Of a DNA stretch of 64,000 nucleotides, positions 30,596-39,199 are shown one piece after another. The stretch comes from AP-15 sp963789025 (GTDB taxonomy: Bacteria; Pseudomonadota; Alphaproteobacteria; ATCC43930; CGMCC-115725), in NCBI GenBank assembly GCA_963789025.1, contig CAWBIT010000003.1:62001-126000 (forward strand), in the 5' to 3' direction. Both the position numbers and the translations under genes were made by a program. Each line of letters begins with the position of its first letter. The first letter of the stretch is position 1. A model generated the notes under the pieces. That model was not told the DNA's origin. It worked only from the letters and a program-made list of their open reading frames with translations, and searched no databases.

Positions 30596-32128
30596 CTACG
30601 ACCGCGACTCCAGAATCAATACCCAATCCTCGAAGCCATCACTGTTTTTGGCGGCCGGAGGCCTGAAGCCTAACGATCCGGTTGCTGGAAATGGCAATCC
30701 ATTAGGATTAGAGACCCCGCCATTGGCCGGGTCATACCAGCGCGCGGTTATAAGGGGTCCCGCGAGCCCATCCATGTCCAGCGTAATCGTTCGATTACTC
30801 GGCATATAGACTATCCCGAAGGATCGATCAGCGGCACGCGCCGCAACCGCTCGATCTTGCCCGGACCCGAGCCCGCCGATCAAGAACGTGTTGCTAATGT
30901 CAGGTTGCAGCCGCCACCAGGGTAGTGCTCCGAAAACGTCATGCAGGCGGGACATACTTTGTGTGCCTCTTCCGCCCATGGCCTGTTGCCAGCTCACTGG
31001 GGCAGGATAAAGGCCCGGACCATCGAAATGCCAGAGCGGGTTGTTGCCAAAAATCTGGCCAGATGCCCCTGCCAATAACGCGTGATACGCCTGGGTGCGC
31101 AAGCGTTGAGTGGTGGCATTATGCTCGTTCTCGTAGGCGCTCTCGATCAGAATAAAAGGCATTGTCTCCGGCCTGGCAAATTCCTTCAGCGCGGCGCTAA
31201 AAACCGGGCCGTAGGTGTATACGCTATTGACCTTAAGCCAAGAATCGCCATGCCAATATTCTAGGGCCGAGGTTTCCGGCGCGCAATGTGCCGTATGTAG
31301 AGCTCCGGGGTCCAACTCCTCAATACCTTCGGCGATCGCTCTCACCAGTGTCCTATCTGGCGGGTTGTAGTCGCCTCCCTCGACCCAGAGGATGTTGGTG
31401 AAATCGCGATAACGGCTTCCGAGAAATTTCCCATACTGGCGGAGCTTGGAGGGCCCATTCGCCACCATCTCTTGGTACCAACCTTGCGAACCGCCTTCAT
31501 AGCCCGTATAAGATGGGGTCAACGCCACTAACAGCCCTTTTTCAGACGCCCGGCGTAGGACCCAATCGGCATGGGCGAAGTATTCTTCGTTGGGCGTGCT
31601 GTAATCTCCGGTGACTAGAAACGGCCGTTGCCCGTAAGCATTGGCGGGCGCATTGGTAGAGAATTGATGCTCGATGAGCGAGACCAATACCGTGTTGAAC
31701 CCTCGCGCGCGCCGATCATCGAGATAGAGATCAACTTGCTCCCGCGTCAACTGCGCAATGAGGGACCACGCTGCATCTCCTTGTATAAGAACGGGCTTGC
31801 CGGACGCGTCTACAAGACGACGTTTGCTGGGCAGAACAGACAGGGGAAAAGAAACAGCTGCAGCGGTCCCAGGTCTGGCCAAACTGCCAGAATCAGTCCA
31901 GCCCGCATCCGCGTACTGCGCTGACATTGCACCTTCCAATTGAAGCGTTCTGTGACTCTGGAAACTTCTAGTAGTTTTCGATGAATCCTCGTCGCATCCG
32001 CTTGCGATGGAGCCAATGCCTAGAGCAAGGAAGAGCGAAATCCCTCGGAATGTCCCGAATGCCCTGATGGGAGCTGCTCGTTCCAACGTCGCCAGCAGCA
32101 ACTCCCCCCATGATAAAAAGCGCTGCAT
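30596..32128 (-). CDS. DUF4038/GH140-like glycoside hydrolase, predicted lipoprotein
   Basis: A 510-residue protein. The N-terminal helix ends in a lipobox-like IASGC (residues about 40-44) followed by DED, suggesting a lipoprotein. The barrel contains RRLVDASGKPVLIQGDAAWS, RARGFNTVLVSLIEHQF, NILWVEGGDYNPPD (candidate catalytic acid) and PFILIESAYENEHNA (candidate nucleophile glutamate). A C-terminal collagen-binding-like beta domain (YMPSNRTITLDMDGLAG, ARWYDPANGGVSN) matches the apiosidase-like family layout. It sits between pyruvyl transferase and ABC exporter genes, so it probably trims or processes the exported glycan. Confidence 0.82.
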   Translation of the reverse strand: MQRFLSWGELLLATLERAAPIRAFGTFRGISLFLALGIGSIASGCDEDSSKTTRSFQSHRTLQLEGAMSAQYADAGWTDSGSLARPGTAAAVSFPLSVLPSKRRLVDASGKPVLIQGDAAWSLIAQLTREQVDLYLDDRRARGFNTVLVSLIEHQFSTNAPANAYGQRPFLVTGDYSTPNEEYFAHADWVLRRASEKGLLVALTPSYTGYEGGSQGWYQEMVANGPSKLRQYGKFLGSRYRDFTNILWVEGGDYNPPDRTLVRAIAEGIEELDPGALHTAHCAPETSALEYWHGDSWLKVNSVYTYGPVFSAALKEFARPETMPFILIESAYENEHNATTQRLRTQAYHALLAGASGQIFGNNPLWHFDGPGLYPAPVSWQQAMGGRGTQSMSRLHDVFGALPWWRLQPDISNTFLIGGLGSGQDRAVAARAADRSFGIVYMPSNRTITLDMDGLAGPLITARWYDPANGGVSNPNGLPFPATGSLGFRPPAAKNSDGFEDWVLILESRS

Positions 32129-32142
32129 CTTTGGTCACAGCA

Positions 32143-33465
32143 CTAATGCGATTGGCACTCGTTCTCTTGCTCCCCGCCCGAGTCTTGAGCTACCACCGCG
32201 AGCTTTGTTGCGTTTCGTCCGAGGTGATAATTGTGACTTTGGGAGCTCATGGTAGAGGGTTTCTGAACCTCCTGACAGAGAACTTGTGGGAAGCAGTGAA
32301 CGGCCCCTTGGACGTCCTGTTCGGAGCTCATATAAATGGTGCTCGATGTCGGCAGCAAGGCGTCGTACATCGTCTCTGTGTCGTAGCGATATACACCCAC
32401 ATAAGGATAGAATGTCCCATTAGCGAGGTTTAATATCAGCTTAATTGTGCACACAAAAACTTCACCCCTATCAAGGGTAAAATTTCCACAGCCAAGACGC
32501 TCTGTGGAAGTGTTAAAGATCTCTCGATAGGCAGAATCGAGTATCCATAAAAAGACTGATAATTTGGTACATCGCTCGCGCGCAGTTACCTCGATATCTA
32601 ACCACGCAGTTTGTCCGGCCGTAAATTGGACGCACTCTCCGTCTTCGTTGCGGATCCTGGCCTTCGAAACAAAAAGCGGACTGGAGTCATCCCGCGCATG
32701 GACAGTGTTTAGGCTCGTCAGGTAACATCGAATAACCTCTTCCGTCGGCCCGATGGCGACCGCGCGGCCATGATCAAGTAAAAGGCAGCGATGACAAAAT
32801 TCTGTTACTGTCTTAAGATCGTGGGAGACAAAGAGTACGGCGGGGCCATCGCGAATGACCTTCTTCATACGGTCTACACACTTCTGCTGAAAAGCGACAT
32901 CTCCGACACTTAATACTTCGTCCACGAGCAGAACGTCCGGATTGACGTATGTGGCGATCGAGAACCCGAGACGCGCACTCATGCCAGAGGAATATCGCTT
33001 TACCGGCGTGTCGATGAACTCCTCCTCGAGGCCAGAAAAATCAACGATGTCGTCGAATTTTGCTGAAATTTCGCGTCTCGTCATGCCTAGAATAGTGCCG
33101 TAAAGGTATATGTTTTCTCGTCCCGTAAGGTCCGGGTGAAACCCCGCGGCCAACTCGATCAAAGCCGACAGCCGGCCATTCACGTGAATGAGACCTCGCG
33201 TCGGCTTCATAAGGCGGCCCAGGAGCTTCAGCATGGTGCTCTTGCCCGCCCCGTTGGGTCCGACAATGCCAAATGCTTCCCCCTTTTTGACCTCAAACGA
33301 AACATCCCGTAAAGCCCAGAAGTCGCGCCCCGCCTTAGTTCGGTTGGACGACGATGGGAAAAACTTGCCTGCAAGAGCGGGAATCAGGTCACGCAGGGAG
33401 TCGTGGAGCTGTCCCCTATGAAATTTTTTCCAGACATGGTCCACCCGAACGGCGACATCTGTCAT
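32143..33465 (-). CDS. wzt: Polysaccharide ABC exporter ATPase with glycan-binding tail (Wzt-like)
   Basis: A 440-residue ATPase of the O-antigen/capsule exporter class. The nucleotide-binding domain has Walker A GIVGPNGAGKST, signature KRYSSGMSARLGFSIA (the YSSGM variant typical of this class) and Walker B DVLLVDEVLSVGD. After residue about 270 there is a beta-rich Wzt C-terminal domain (VQFTAGQTAWLDIEVTARER, GTFYPYVGVYRYD), which in Wzt proteins recognises the terminal cap of the polymer. ATG 33465 is chosen over upstream in-frame starts because MTDVAVRVDHVWKKF matches the family. It follows the permease gene by 16 bases. Confidence 0.9.
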   Translation of the reverse strand: MTDVAVRVDHVWKKFHRGQLHDSLRDLIPALAGKFFPSSSNRTKAGRDFWALRDVSFEVKKGEAFGIVGPNGAGKSTMLKLLGRLMKPTRGLIHVNGRLSALIELAAGFHPDLTGRENIYLYGTILGMTRREISAKFDDIVDFSGLEEEFIDTPVKRYSSGMSARLGFSIATYVNPDVLLVDEVLSVGDVAFQQKCVDRMKKVIRDGPAVLFVSHDLKTVTEFCHRCLLLDHGRAVAIGPTEEVIRCYLTSLNTVHARDDSSPLFVSKARIRNEDGECVQFTAGQTAWLDIEVTARERCTKLSVFLWILDSAYREIFNTSTERLGCGNFTLDRGEVFVCTIKLILNLANGTFYPYVGVYRYDTETMYDALLPTSSTIYMSSEQDVQGAVHCFPQVLCQEVQKPSTMSSQSHNYHLGRNATKLAVVAQDSGGEQENECQSH

Positions 33466-33481
33466 GTGGGTCTGTTTCCCC

Positions 33482-34267
33482 TCAAATGCTCTCAGCGAAC
33501 GCAGGTTCGAGCTTTTTGAACAGACTATATGCCAACACCCCCAAAAGTGCCCCAAAGGCGAGGCTGTAGGCCGCCCAGCACCAATTCGGTGTCTGACCGC
33601 GCACGATCGAGGAAAAACCTTCCATGAGCGGAGCCACGGGATTCAGCAACAGCCATCGCCCCTGCTCCCCGAACATGCTCACGTCATAGAACACCGGCGT
33701 GAAGAAAATTGCAAAAGTAAGAAAGACTTCTACAATATATCTAACATCACGAAAGAAGAGGTTCCCTGCAGAGACTAATAGCCCGATGCCCAGAGCCAAC
33801 AGGATCAAAATTCCCAGCAATGGAACGAACCACACAGTTTGGAAGTTGAGGCCGGTTTTGGTAGCAATCATCAGGAGAAGCAAAACGATACTGGCAATAA
33901 AAAGATCGAACAATTGGGACAGCACTGATGCGATCGGGAGGATCTCTTTTGGGAAATACACTTTGGTGACGAGGTTTTGGTTGCCACCTGTCAAGCTCTG
34001 ACAAGAGAACCTGATCGAAGAGACCAGGAACGCCCACGGGACAGATCTGATTGCAATTGTGTCGAGGTCGGTCGCGTTCAAGGGGTTGTGAGAGGCAACC
34101 GCATAGGCGTACCTGACCATAATGCCGGCCAAAACAATCAGCATAGGCATAAGAATGGCCCAAAAGAAGCCCATCAACGATTGCTTGTACCGAACCTTTA
34201 TATCTCGAATGACAATCATGAATAGCAGTTCACGGTAACTGTATAACTCCCGAAGTTTCGTTATCAT
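33482..34267 (-). CDS. wzm: Polysaccharide ABC exporter permease (Wzm-like)
   Basis: A 261-residue ABC-2 type inner-membrane permease. It has an N-terminal amphipathic segment (YSYRELLFMIVIRDIKVRYK) then six membrane helices, ending LLGVLAYSLFKKLEPAFAES. The RDIKVRYKQSLMGFFWAIL motif is characteristic of Wzm/KpsM-like exporters. ATG 34267 has AAAGGA seven bases upstream; the in-frame GTG at 34288 would add seven residues. With the downstream wzt it forms a complete glycan exporter, moving lipid-linked polymer across the inner membrane. Confidence 0.9.
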   Translation of the reverse strand: MITKLRELYSYRELLFMIVIRDIKVRYKQSLMGFFWAILMPMLIVLAGIMVRYAYAVASHNPLNATDLDTIAIRSVPWAFLVSSIRFSCQSLTGGNQNLVTKVYFPKEILPIASVLSQLFDLFIASIVLLLLMIATKTGLNFQTVWFVPLLGILILLALGIGLLVSAGNLFFRDVRYIVEVFLTFAIFFTPVFYDVSMFGEQGRWLLLNPVAPLMEGFSSIVRGQTPNWCWAAYSLAFGALLGVLAYSLFKKLEPAFAESI

Positions 34268-34346
34268 CGACATTCCTTTAACACACACCTCAAGTGGAAC
34301 GACACGGTGCCGGCGGGATCGATGTCATATCGTTTCAACCTAAAGG

Positions 34347-36806
34347 TTAGAATGTCGCCAGTGCTCGCTCACGTGCTTCGGGCGCTGTGCTCATTACCAT
34401 CATCGCCAACAGTGCCGATAGGTAGCACGCCCCGCTCACCGCGAGCACCGCGTTAAATCCAAAGGCCATGCCCAAGATCGACGCCCCGATAGAGCCGACA
34501 ACGGTAAAGAAGCCGTTGATCCCCCATGTCCACGGAACAAACGCGGGTTCCTCGCCGGCGACGATGCGAAGACCGGTCGGAAACGGCATGCCGAGAAGGG
34601 TTCCGATAGGCCCCAACATCGCTAAGACGATGACTATGCGCCACGGCAGAGATAGACCCAACGCCGATGCGAAGACCCATGGCGACAAGATCGTCGTTAT
34701 GAGGAGGACAGCCAGAATTGATGGGATAATCCAAGCGAGCGACGAACGGCAGTTTCGACGCAAACGCCCGACAATCCAAGAACCGATCCCAGCAAAGGCA
34801 AGGAGACCTGCCAGGACGACAGCAAACGTATACACTGGTTCGCCAAGAAAGAGTATGAAACGTTGAATGAAAACGATTTCAATCATGATAAATCCCAAGC
34901 CTAACCCGCCAAAATAAACGATAAGCGGCCACAGCCTCGAAAATTGCAGCCCGCCGCGAAAGCGGCGCGCGAGCGGGAGCATGATACAGGCAAAGGCGAT
35001 CGCGGTGGCCTGCAACAGCAACACTATTAGCATTACCTCAGCGACCGGCAGCGCATCGAATTGAAGGTTAACGCTACCGTGGCGGCCGGCGACAAAGATA
35101 TGGCCAAAATCACGGGGTCTCAGGCTCGTCCATCGTAAGTTCCGATTGAAAAACGGTCGGTCGTCAGTCGCGGGCGCGAACTCCTCCTGGTGGCTGGCAT
35201 AAAAGGAGCGGAGGGTCGGTGCAGCCAAAACCTCGGCGAGTACCGTCGACAGGTAGTCTTCGGACGGCAACTGGGACGTCAGCGGTGAGTAATGGATCTC
35301 AGGCGAATGCCCAAACCACCGTTCCGGGTGACCGACCCCAAGACGTTCCGTCAACATACCTATCTCATCCGCGGTCCAAGGCGATTTCTTGAATAGGAGA
35401 CCCGTGACAAACAAGCCGGCCCCGTAGGGTGCCAGAGGTCCGGAGAAGGCGAATAGATGACCCGCGGGGCTTCCAAGGCCCCGTTCCTCAAACACCTCCC
35501 GGGCGGTGGCGAACAGCTTCACGATCTGCAAGGACGGTCGCGTAATCAGGATAACACCATCTGGCGTCAGGTGGTCGAGATAGTCAGCGAATGCCTCGCG
35601 CGTGAACATATAGCTTTCGGAAAGAGTCAGGGCCCCCGACGTGACAGCAGCAGCCATCATCGTCTGAATCGAAATGATGACATCATATTTTTCTCTGGAC
35701 CGCCGCACGAAACTCCGTCCGTCCTCAGTAACTAGCCGTACTTCGGGCTGCTCGAATAACCCTCCCCAATAAGCGCGCATCCGTCGTGTTACGATATCGT
35801 TTACGATCGGGTTGATGTCCACAGCGGTGATCGATCGAGCGCCAAAATCTAATGCCTCAAGTACCTCCCGACCCGAACCGGAACCGAGAATGAGAACTTT
35901 TGCATGAGGCTTTCCGACGTAAGGAATTCCGTTCGGGCGATAATCGGGGGAGCTGAGATACGCGCGGGCGCCGCCACTGAGATCCGCAATCGCAGTACCC
36001 GCTGCGCCGGCGTCTATCATGATGCTGAACCCCGGATCCGGACGGCCATGTTCCGGGGCCGCAGGCAAATCATACACATCCACTTTGGAAAATGTGTTCC
36101 AGGCCGTATAGAGGGGAGCGCGATCCGCCGGTTGCAGCCGATGATGCTTGCTTGTGGTCACCGTGATTGGAATGAGTTGGTCAGCCGCGAGCGCGAAAGG
36201 AATGGCGACGGCCGCCAAGGCCGCACCTGCCACCGCAAGTCTTCGGGCCTTAGCAATTCCGAAGACCGAGGCCGCGAGAAACCCGAGCGCCGCAGCCACC
36301 ACAACCGAACCCGAACCGCCGAATATCGGCATGACCAGCGCGACGGCGGCACACCCGACACCAGCACCGAGCAGGTCCGCAGCATAAAGCTGATCGGCGC
36401 GATCTCGGCCGCGGAACAAGAGGAGGGCGATGGCCAGCCCCGAACAAAAAAACGGAGCCGCCGCCACGAGGTAATAAAGCGGAATAAAAAGGAGTTGGCG
36501 GTGGTCCGAAAGCAACTCGAATGGATCAAACGGAATTTTTTGCATCAGCCAGTAGCTGGCCAGGACGACGATTCCAAAGGCGATTGACAGCGCCGCCAGC
36601 GTGCGATCGACTGGAGCCTCCTCGCGCAGCCTCGCCCACACAGTGAGAACGACACCCGACGTGCCGAACCCAAGCAGCGCCATGGAAATGACCAGAAAGC
36701 CGAAGTGATACCAATTGGCGACTGATAGCACCCGGGTAAGCGCAAGCTCGAGCAACAGCGTCGCCAACGAAAGGCAGAAGATGCCTGCATAATGTCTACG
36801 GCTCAC
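34347..36806 (-). CDS. Membrane-embedded spermidine-synthase-like protein
   Basis: An 819-residue protein with three parts: six or seven membrane helices (residues about 5-225), a soluble Rossmann methyltransferase/aminopropyltransferase-like domain (SAM-type motif AKVLILGSGSGREVLEALDF, acidic VDINPIV, VTEDGRSFV, KYDVIISIQTMM), and another six helices ending LAMMVMSTAPEARE. The usual catalytic aspartate region of spermidine synthase is replaced by ISIQTM, so polyamine synthesis is doubtful. Such proteins are common near envelope genes; the function is unknown. Confidence 0.75.
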   Translation of the reverse strand: MSRRHYAGIFCLSLATLLLELALTRVLSVANWYHFGFLVISMALLGFGTSGVVLTVWARLREEAPVDRTLAALSIAFGIVVLASYWLMQKIPFDPFELLSDHRQLLFIPLYYLVAAAPFFCSGLAIALLLFRGRDRADQLYAADLLGAGVGCAAVALVMPIFGGSGSVVVAAALGFLAASVFGIAKARRLAVAGAALAAVAIPFALAADQLIPITVTTSKHHRLQPADRAPLYTAWNTFSKVDVYDLPAAPEHGRPDPGFSIMIDAGAAGTAIADLSGGARAYLSSPDYRPNGIPYVGKPHAKVLILGSGSGREVLEALDFGARSITAVDINPIVNDIVTRRMRAYWGGLFEQPEVRLVTEDGRSFVRRSREKYDVIISIQTMMAAAVTSGALTLSESYMFTREAFADYLDHLTPDGVILITRPSLQIVKLFATAREVFEERGLGSPAGHLFAFSGPLAPYGAGLFVTGLLFKKSPWTADEIGMLTERLGVGHPERWFGHSPEIHYSPLTSQLPSEDYLSTVLAEVLAAPTLRSFYASHQEEFAPATDDRPFFNRNLRWTSLRPRDFGHIFVAGRHGSVNLQFDALPVAEVMLIVLLLQATAIAFACIMLPLARRFRGGLQFSRLWPLIVYFGGLGLGFIMIEIVFIQRFILFLGEPVYTFAVVLAGLLAFAGIGSWIVGRLRRNCRSSLAWIIPSILAVLLITTILSPWVFASALGLSLPWRIVIVLAMLGPIGTLLGMPFPTGLRIVAGEEPAFVPWTWGINGFFTVVGSIGASILGMAFGFNAVLAVSGACYLSALLAMMVMSTAPEARERALATF

Positions 36807-36842
36807 CTGCCCACCTCTTCCGTTTCATCAATCACGCGATCG

Positions 36843-37040
36843 GCGCCTTGCGCGAGACTTGCGTGTCCCTTGGCCGCCTGACGCCGATGCTCTGCGTCGC
36901 CCCGGCTGCCGATCCGCCAAAGTGAGCACGATGCGCGGCCGTTCGACATACTTGCGCGGCCGATTACGGTCGCCCGCGGTTGCAGCCAACTGCTCCGCTC
37001 CGCGGCGCTGACAACCACACATAGTTGCTGTGCCATAGTC
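36843..37040 (-). pseudogene. IS630-family transposase, N-terminal scrap
   Basis: Minus strand: VVVSAAERS in one frame and then GDRNRPRKYVERPRIVLTLA, DRQPGRR in the next. This is the N-terminal helix-turn-helix region of IS630-type transposases. At least one frameshift is present, and nothing of the catalytic domain follows on this strand. Confidence 0.6.
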
Positions 37041-37115
37041 CCTCGCCCGCCAATCCGGCCGAGCATGGCACATGCTGACGACACTGTGAAGCTTCTGAAC
37101 GAATCCGAGCATTAG

Positions 37116-38425
37116 CAGGTTGCGGAAAAAGTCGCATATTGGAGCGAGATCTGGGGTATAATCCATAGCGCGTGACGAGATGTGGGGGACGTCCGATGCG
37201 CGGTGGGGATCTCAGGAGCGAGGCGCTGTTCAGCTATTTGAGCTGCGAAGCGCGGGTGCCGTTGTATCATCCGTTGCGGCCGATCCAAAAGATTGTGGAC
37301 GAGGCGCTTGGTGCACTGACGGGGGAATTCGAGAAGTTGTACGCGAAGCTCGGACGGCCGTCGATTCCCCCTGAGAAACTGCTTCGTGCGCTGCTGCTGC
37401 AGGCCTTCTATTCGGTGCGTTCGGAGCGGCAGCTGATGGAGCAACTCGGCTACAATCTGCTGTTCCGCTGGTTTGTCGGGCTGTCGCTGGATGCCGTGGT
37501 GTGGGACGTTACGGTGTTCACCAAGAACCGCGAGCGGCTGATCGACGGTGACATTGCCAGCAAGTTCATGGCCGCGGTACTGAACCAGGAGCAGGTCAAG
37601 ACCCTGCTGTCGGACGACCACTTCTCGGTCGACGGCACCCTGATCGAGGCGTGGGCCAGCATGAAGAGCTTTCGCCCCAAGGACGGCAGCGGCGAGCCGC
37701 CGGCGCCGGGCCGCAATGGGGAACGGGACTTCCACGGCGAGAAGCGAAGCAACGAGACCCACGCCTCGGTCACTGATCCCGACGCGCGATTGTATCGCAA
37801 AGGGCCGGGCCAGCCGGCCAAGCTCGCCTATCTGGGGCACGTTCTGATGGAGAACCGGCATGCTCTGGTGGTCGGCACGCGTCTGACCCTGGCCACCGGC
37901 ACGGCAGAGCGCGAGGCGGCGCTGGAGATGGTGGCGGCCCGTCCCGGCAACCACCGGATCACGCTCGGCGCCGACAAGGCCTACGATGTGGCCGAGTTTG
38001 TCGCCGATCTGCGGGAATTCAATGTGACGCCGCACGTGGCGCAGAACACCGCCAATCGGCGATCGGCGATCGACCGACGGACGACCCGCCATCCTGGCTA
38101 TGCGGTCAGTGGCCGGGTGCGCAAGCGCATTGAAGAGGTGTTTGGCTGGACCAAGGCGGCGGCTGGCTTCCGCAAGACCCGTCACCGTGGTCTTGCCCGC
38201 GTCGGCTGGATGTTCACCCTGACTGCCACTGCCTACAATCTCGTCCGGTTGCCCAGGCTGGTGGGGGCCGCGGCATAGCCATGCCCGGAATCCGCCCGGG
38301 CCGGGCGAAAACGGGCAAAATCGATACAAAAACCTGCTTGCTAGTGGTTTCCAACAACCCTGGCGAGAATCCTGTACGATAACTCTACAAAACGACACAC
38401 AAGCACTGAGTTTTTCCGCATCCTG
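37116..38425 (+). mobile_element. IS5-family insertion sequence, copy 1
   Basis: A complete 1310-base element. Imperfect terminal inverted repeats CAGGTTGCGGAAAAAGTC (left) and CAGGATGCGGAAAAACTC (right, read inward). The left flank is TTAG; TTAG recurs one base after the right end, compatible with a 4-base target duplication. The sequence appears identical to copy 2 at 51860-53169. It separates two IS630 scraps, so it probably landed in older IS DNA. Confidence 0.9.
37196..38278 (+). CDS. IS5-family transposase (copy 1)
   Basis: A 360-residue DDE transposase. An N-terminal domain (LFSYLSCEARVPLYHPLRPI, PPEKLLRALLLQAFYSVRSE) precedes the catalytic residues: aspartate in HFSVDGTLIEAWAS, aspartate in TLGADKAYDVAEF and glutamate in RKRIEEVFGWTKAA, with the Y-x-L-x-R-like YNLVRLP tail. 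ATG 37196 has a GGGGGA ribosome site; an in-frame GTG at 37172 would add eight residues. The frame is intact, so the element is probably active or recently so. Confidence 0.93.
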   Translation: MRGGDLRSEALFSYLSCEARVPLYHPLRPIQKIVDEALGALTGEFEKLYAKLGRPSIPPEKLLRALLLQAFYSVRSERQLMEQLGYNLLFRWFVGLSLDAVVWDVTVFTKNRERLIDGDIASKFMAAVLNQEQVKTLLSDDHFSVDGTLIEAWASMKSFRPKDGSGEPPAPGRNGERDFHGEKRSNETHASVTDPDARLYRKGPGQPAKLAYLGHVLMENRHALVVGTRLTLATGTAEREAALEMVAARPGNHRITLGADKAYDVAEFVADLREFNVTPHVAQNTANRRSAIDRRTTRHPGYAVSGRVRKRIEEVFGWTKAAAGFRKTRHRGLARVGWMFTLTATAYNLVRLPRLVGAAA

Positions 38426-38489
38426 TTTAGATGGTATAGGAATGGGAATCAAAGGCCAATACAAGCAGTCGTCGACGGGTTTTCTTGGA

Positions 38490-38850
38490 CGATTTTGATG
38501 CCGATGTGTTGGGCACGCCTCCTGGTTTCACATCGTCGCGGAGACGACGCGGGTGGTGGCGCTGACCGGCACCGAGCCGCCGCACCGGGCAATCCATTGG
38601 ACCGGCCATACCGTCCAGCGTGAGGTCGCAACTAGCCGGGCGATCCCTGTCGTCGTCGACAAACTACGCCACCGATAGGCATCCCAAGGTACTGTCCTGT
38701 CTGGCGCGCCATCCGCGCTGAACGTTCCACTTCATCCCGACCACGGCCTCCTGGCTCAACGCGGTCGACAACCTCTTCTCCAAGATGACGCGACAACACA
38801 TCCGACACGGCGTCTTCGGCTCGAGTTCTACCTCAGTCCACTATCGCGCA
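38490..38850 (+). pseudogene. IS630-family transposase, C-terminal scraps
   Basis: Plus strand, in several frames: TTRVVALTGTEPPHRAIHWT (mid-protein), then a short HPKVLSCLARHP, then FHFIPTTASWLNAVDNLFSK and MTRQHIRHGVF, the terminal DDE block of IS630 transposases. Much of the catalytic core is deleted. The orientation is opposite to the N-terminal scrap on the other side of the IS5 copy. Confidence 0.65.
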
Positions 38851-39199
38851 GCGATTTAGTGCGATGAGTCCATGCCGACTACCAGAGGGCCTCACCGTCG
38901 CATGTCATTCGATGAGATCATTATGATTCTAGAGGACCAGGACTCGGGATCGTGCATCGGGGGTCTCCAACCGGACAAGCCGCATTTCTGGCTCCCCAAT
39001 GGGTCGGTTGCAATCGAAATGATTGTCGCGACGCCTCGGTAAGACGCATAATAATCACGCCCAAAAATCCTGGAATCTGAGGAACGTTTGCTAATATCCT
39101 AATCGGACCAGTGAGCACGCCGAACGAATTGCCACACAAGTCGCGATTGCACGTCGGGTGTCATATTTCCCGGAGTTGTCACCCTTGAAGGACCGGAAA

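Noticed and set aside
38280..38310. Hairpin after the IS5 transposase as a chromosomal terminator
   Set aside because: It lies inside the element in both copies, so it belongs to the IS and not to neighbouring genes.
37112..38464. 450-codon minus-strand frame over IS5 copy 1 (and its twin at 51856-53142)
   Set aside because: Shadow of the transposase gene, caused by high GC; the DDE motifs are on the plus strand.
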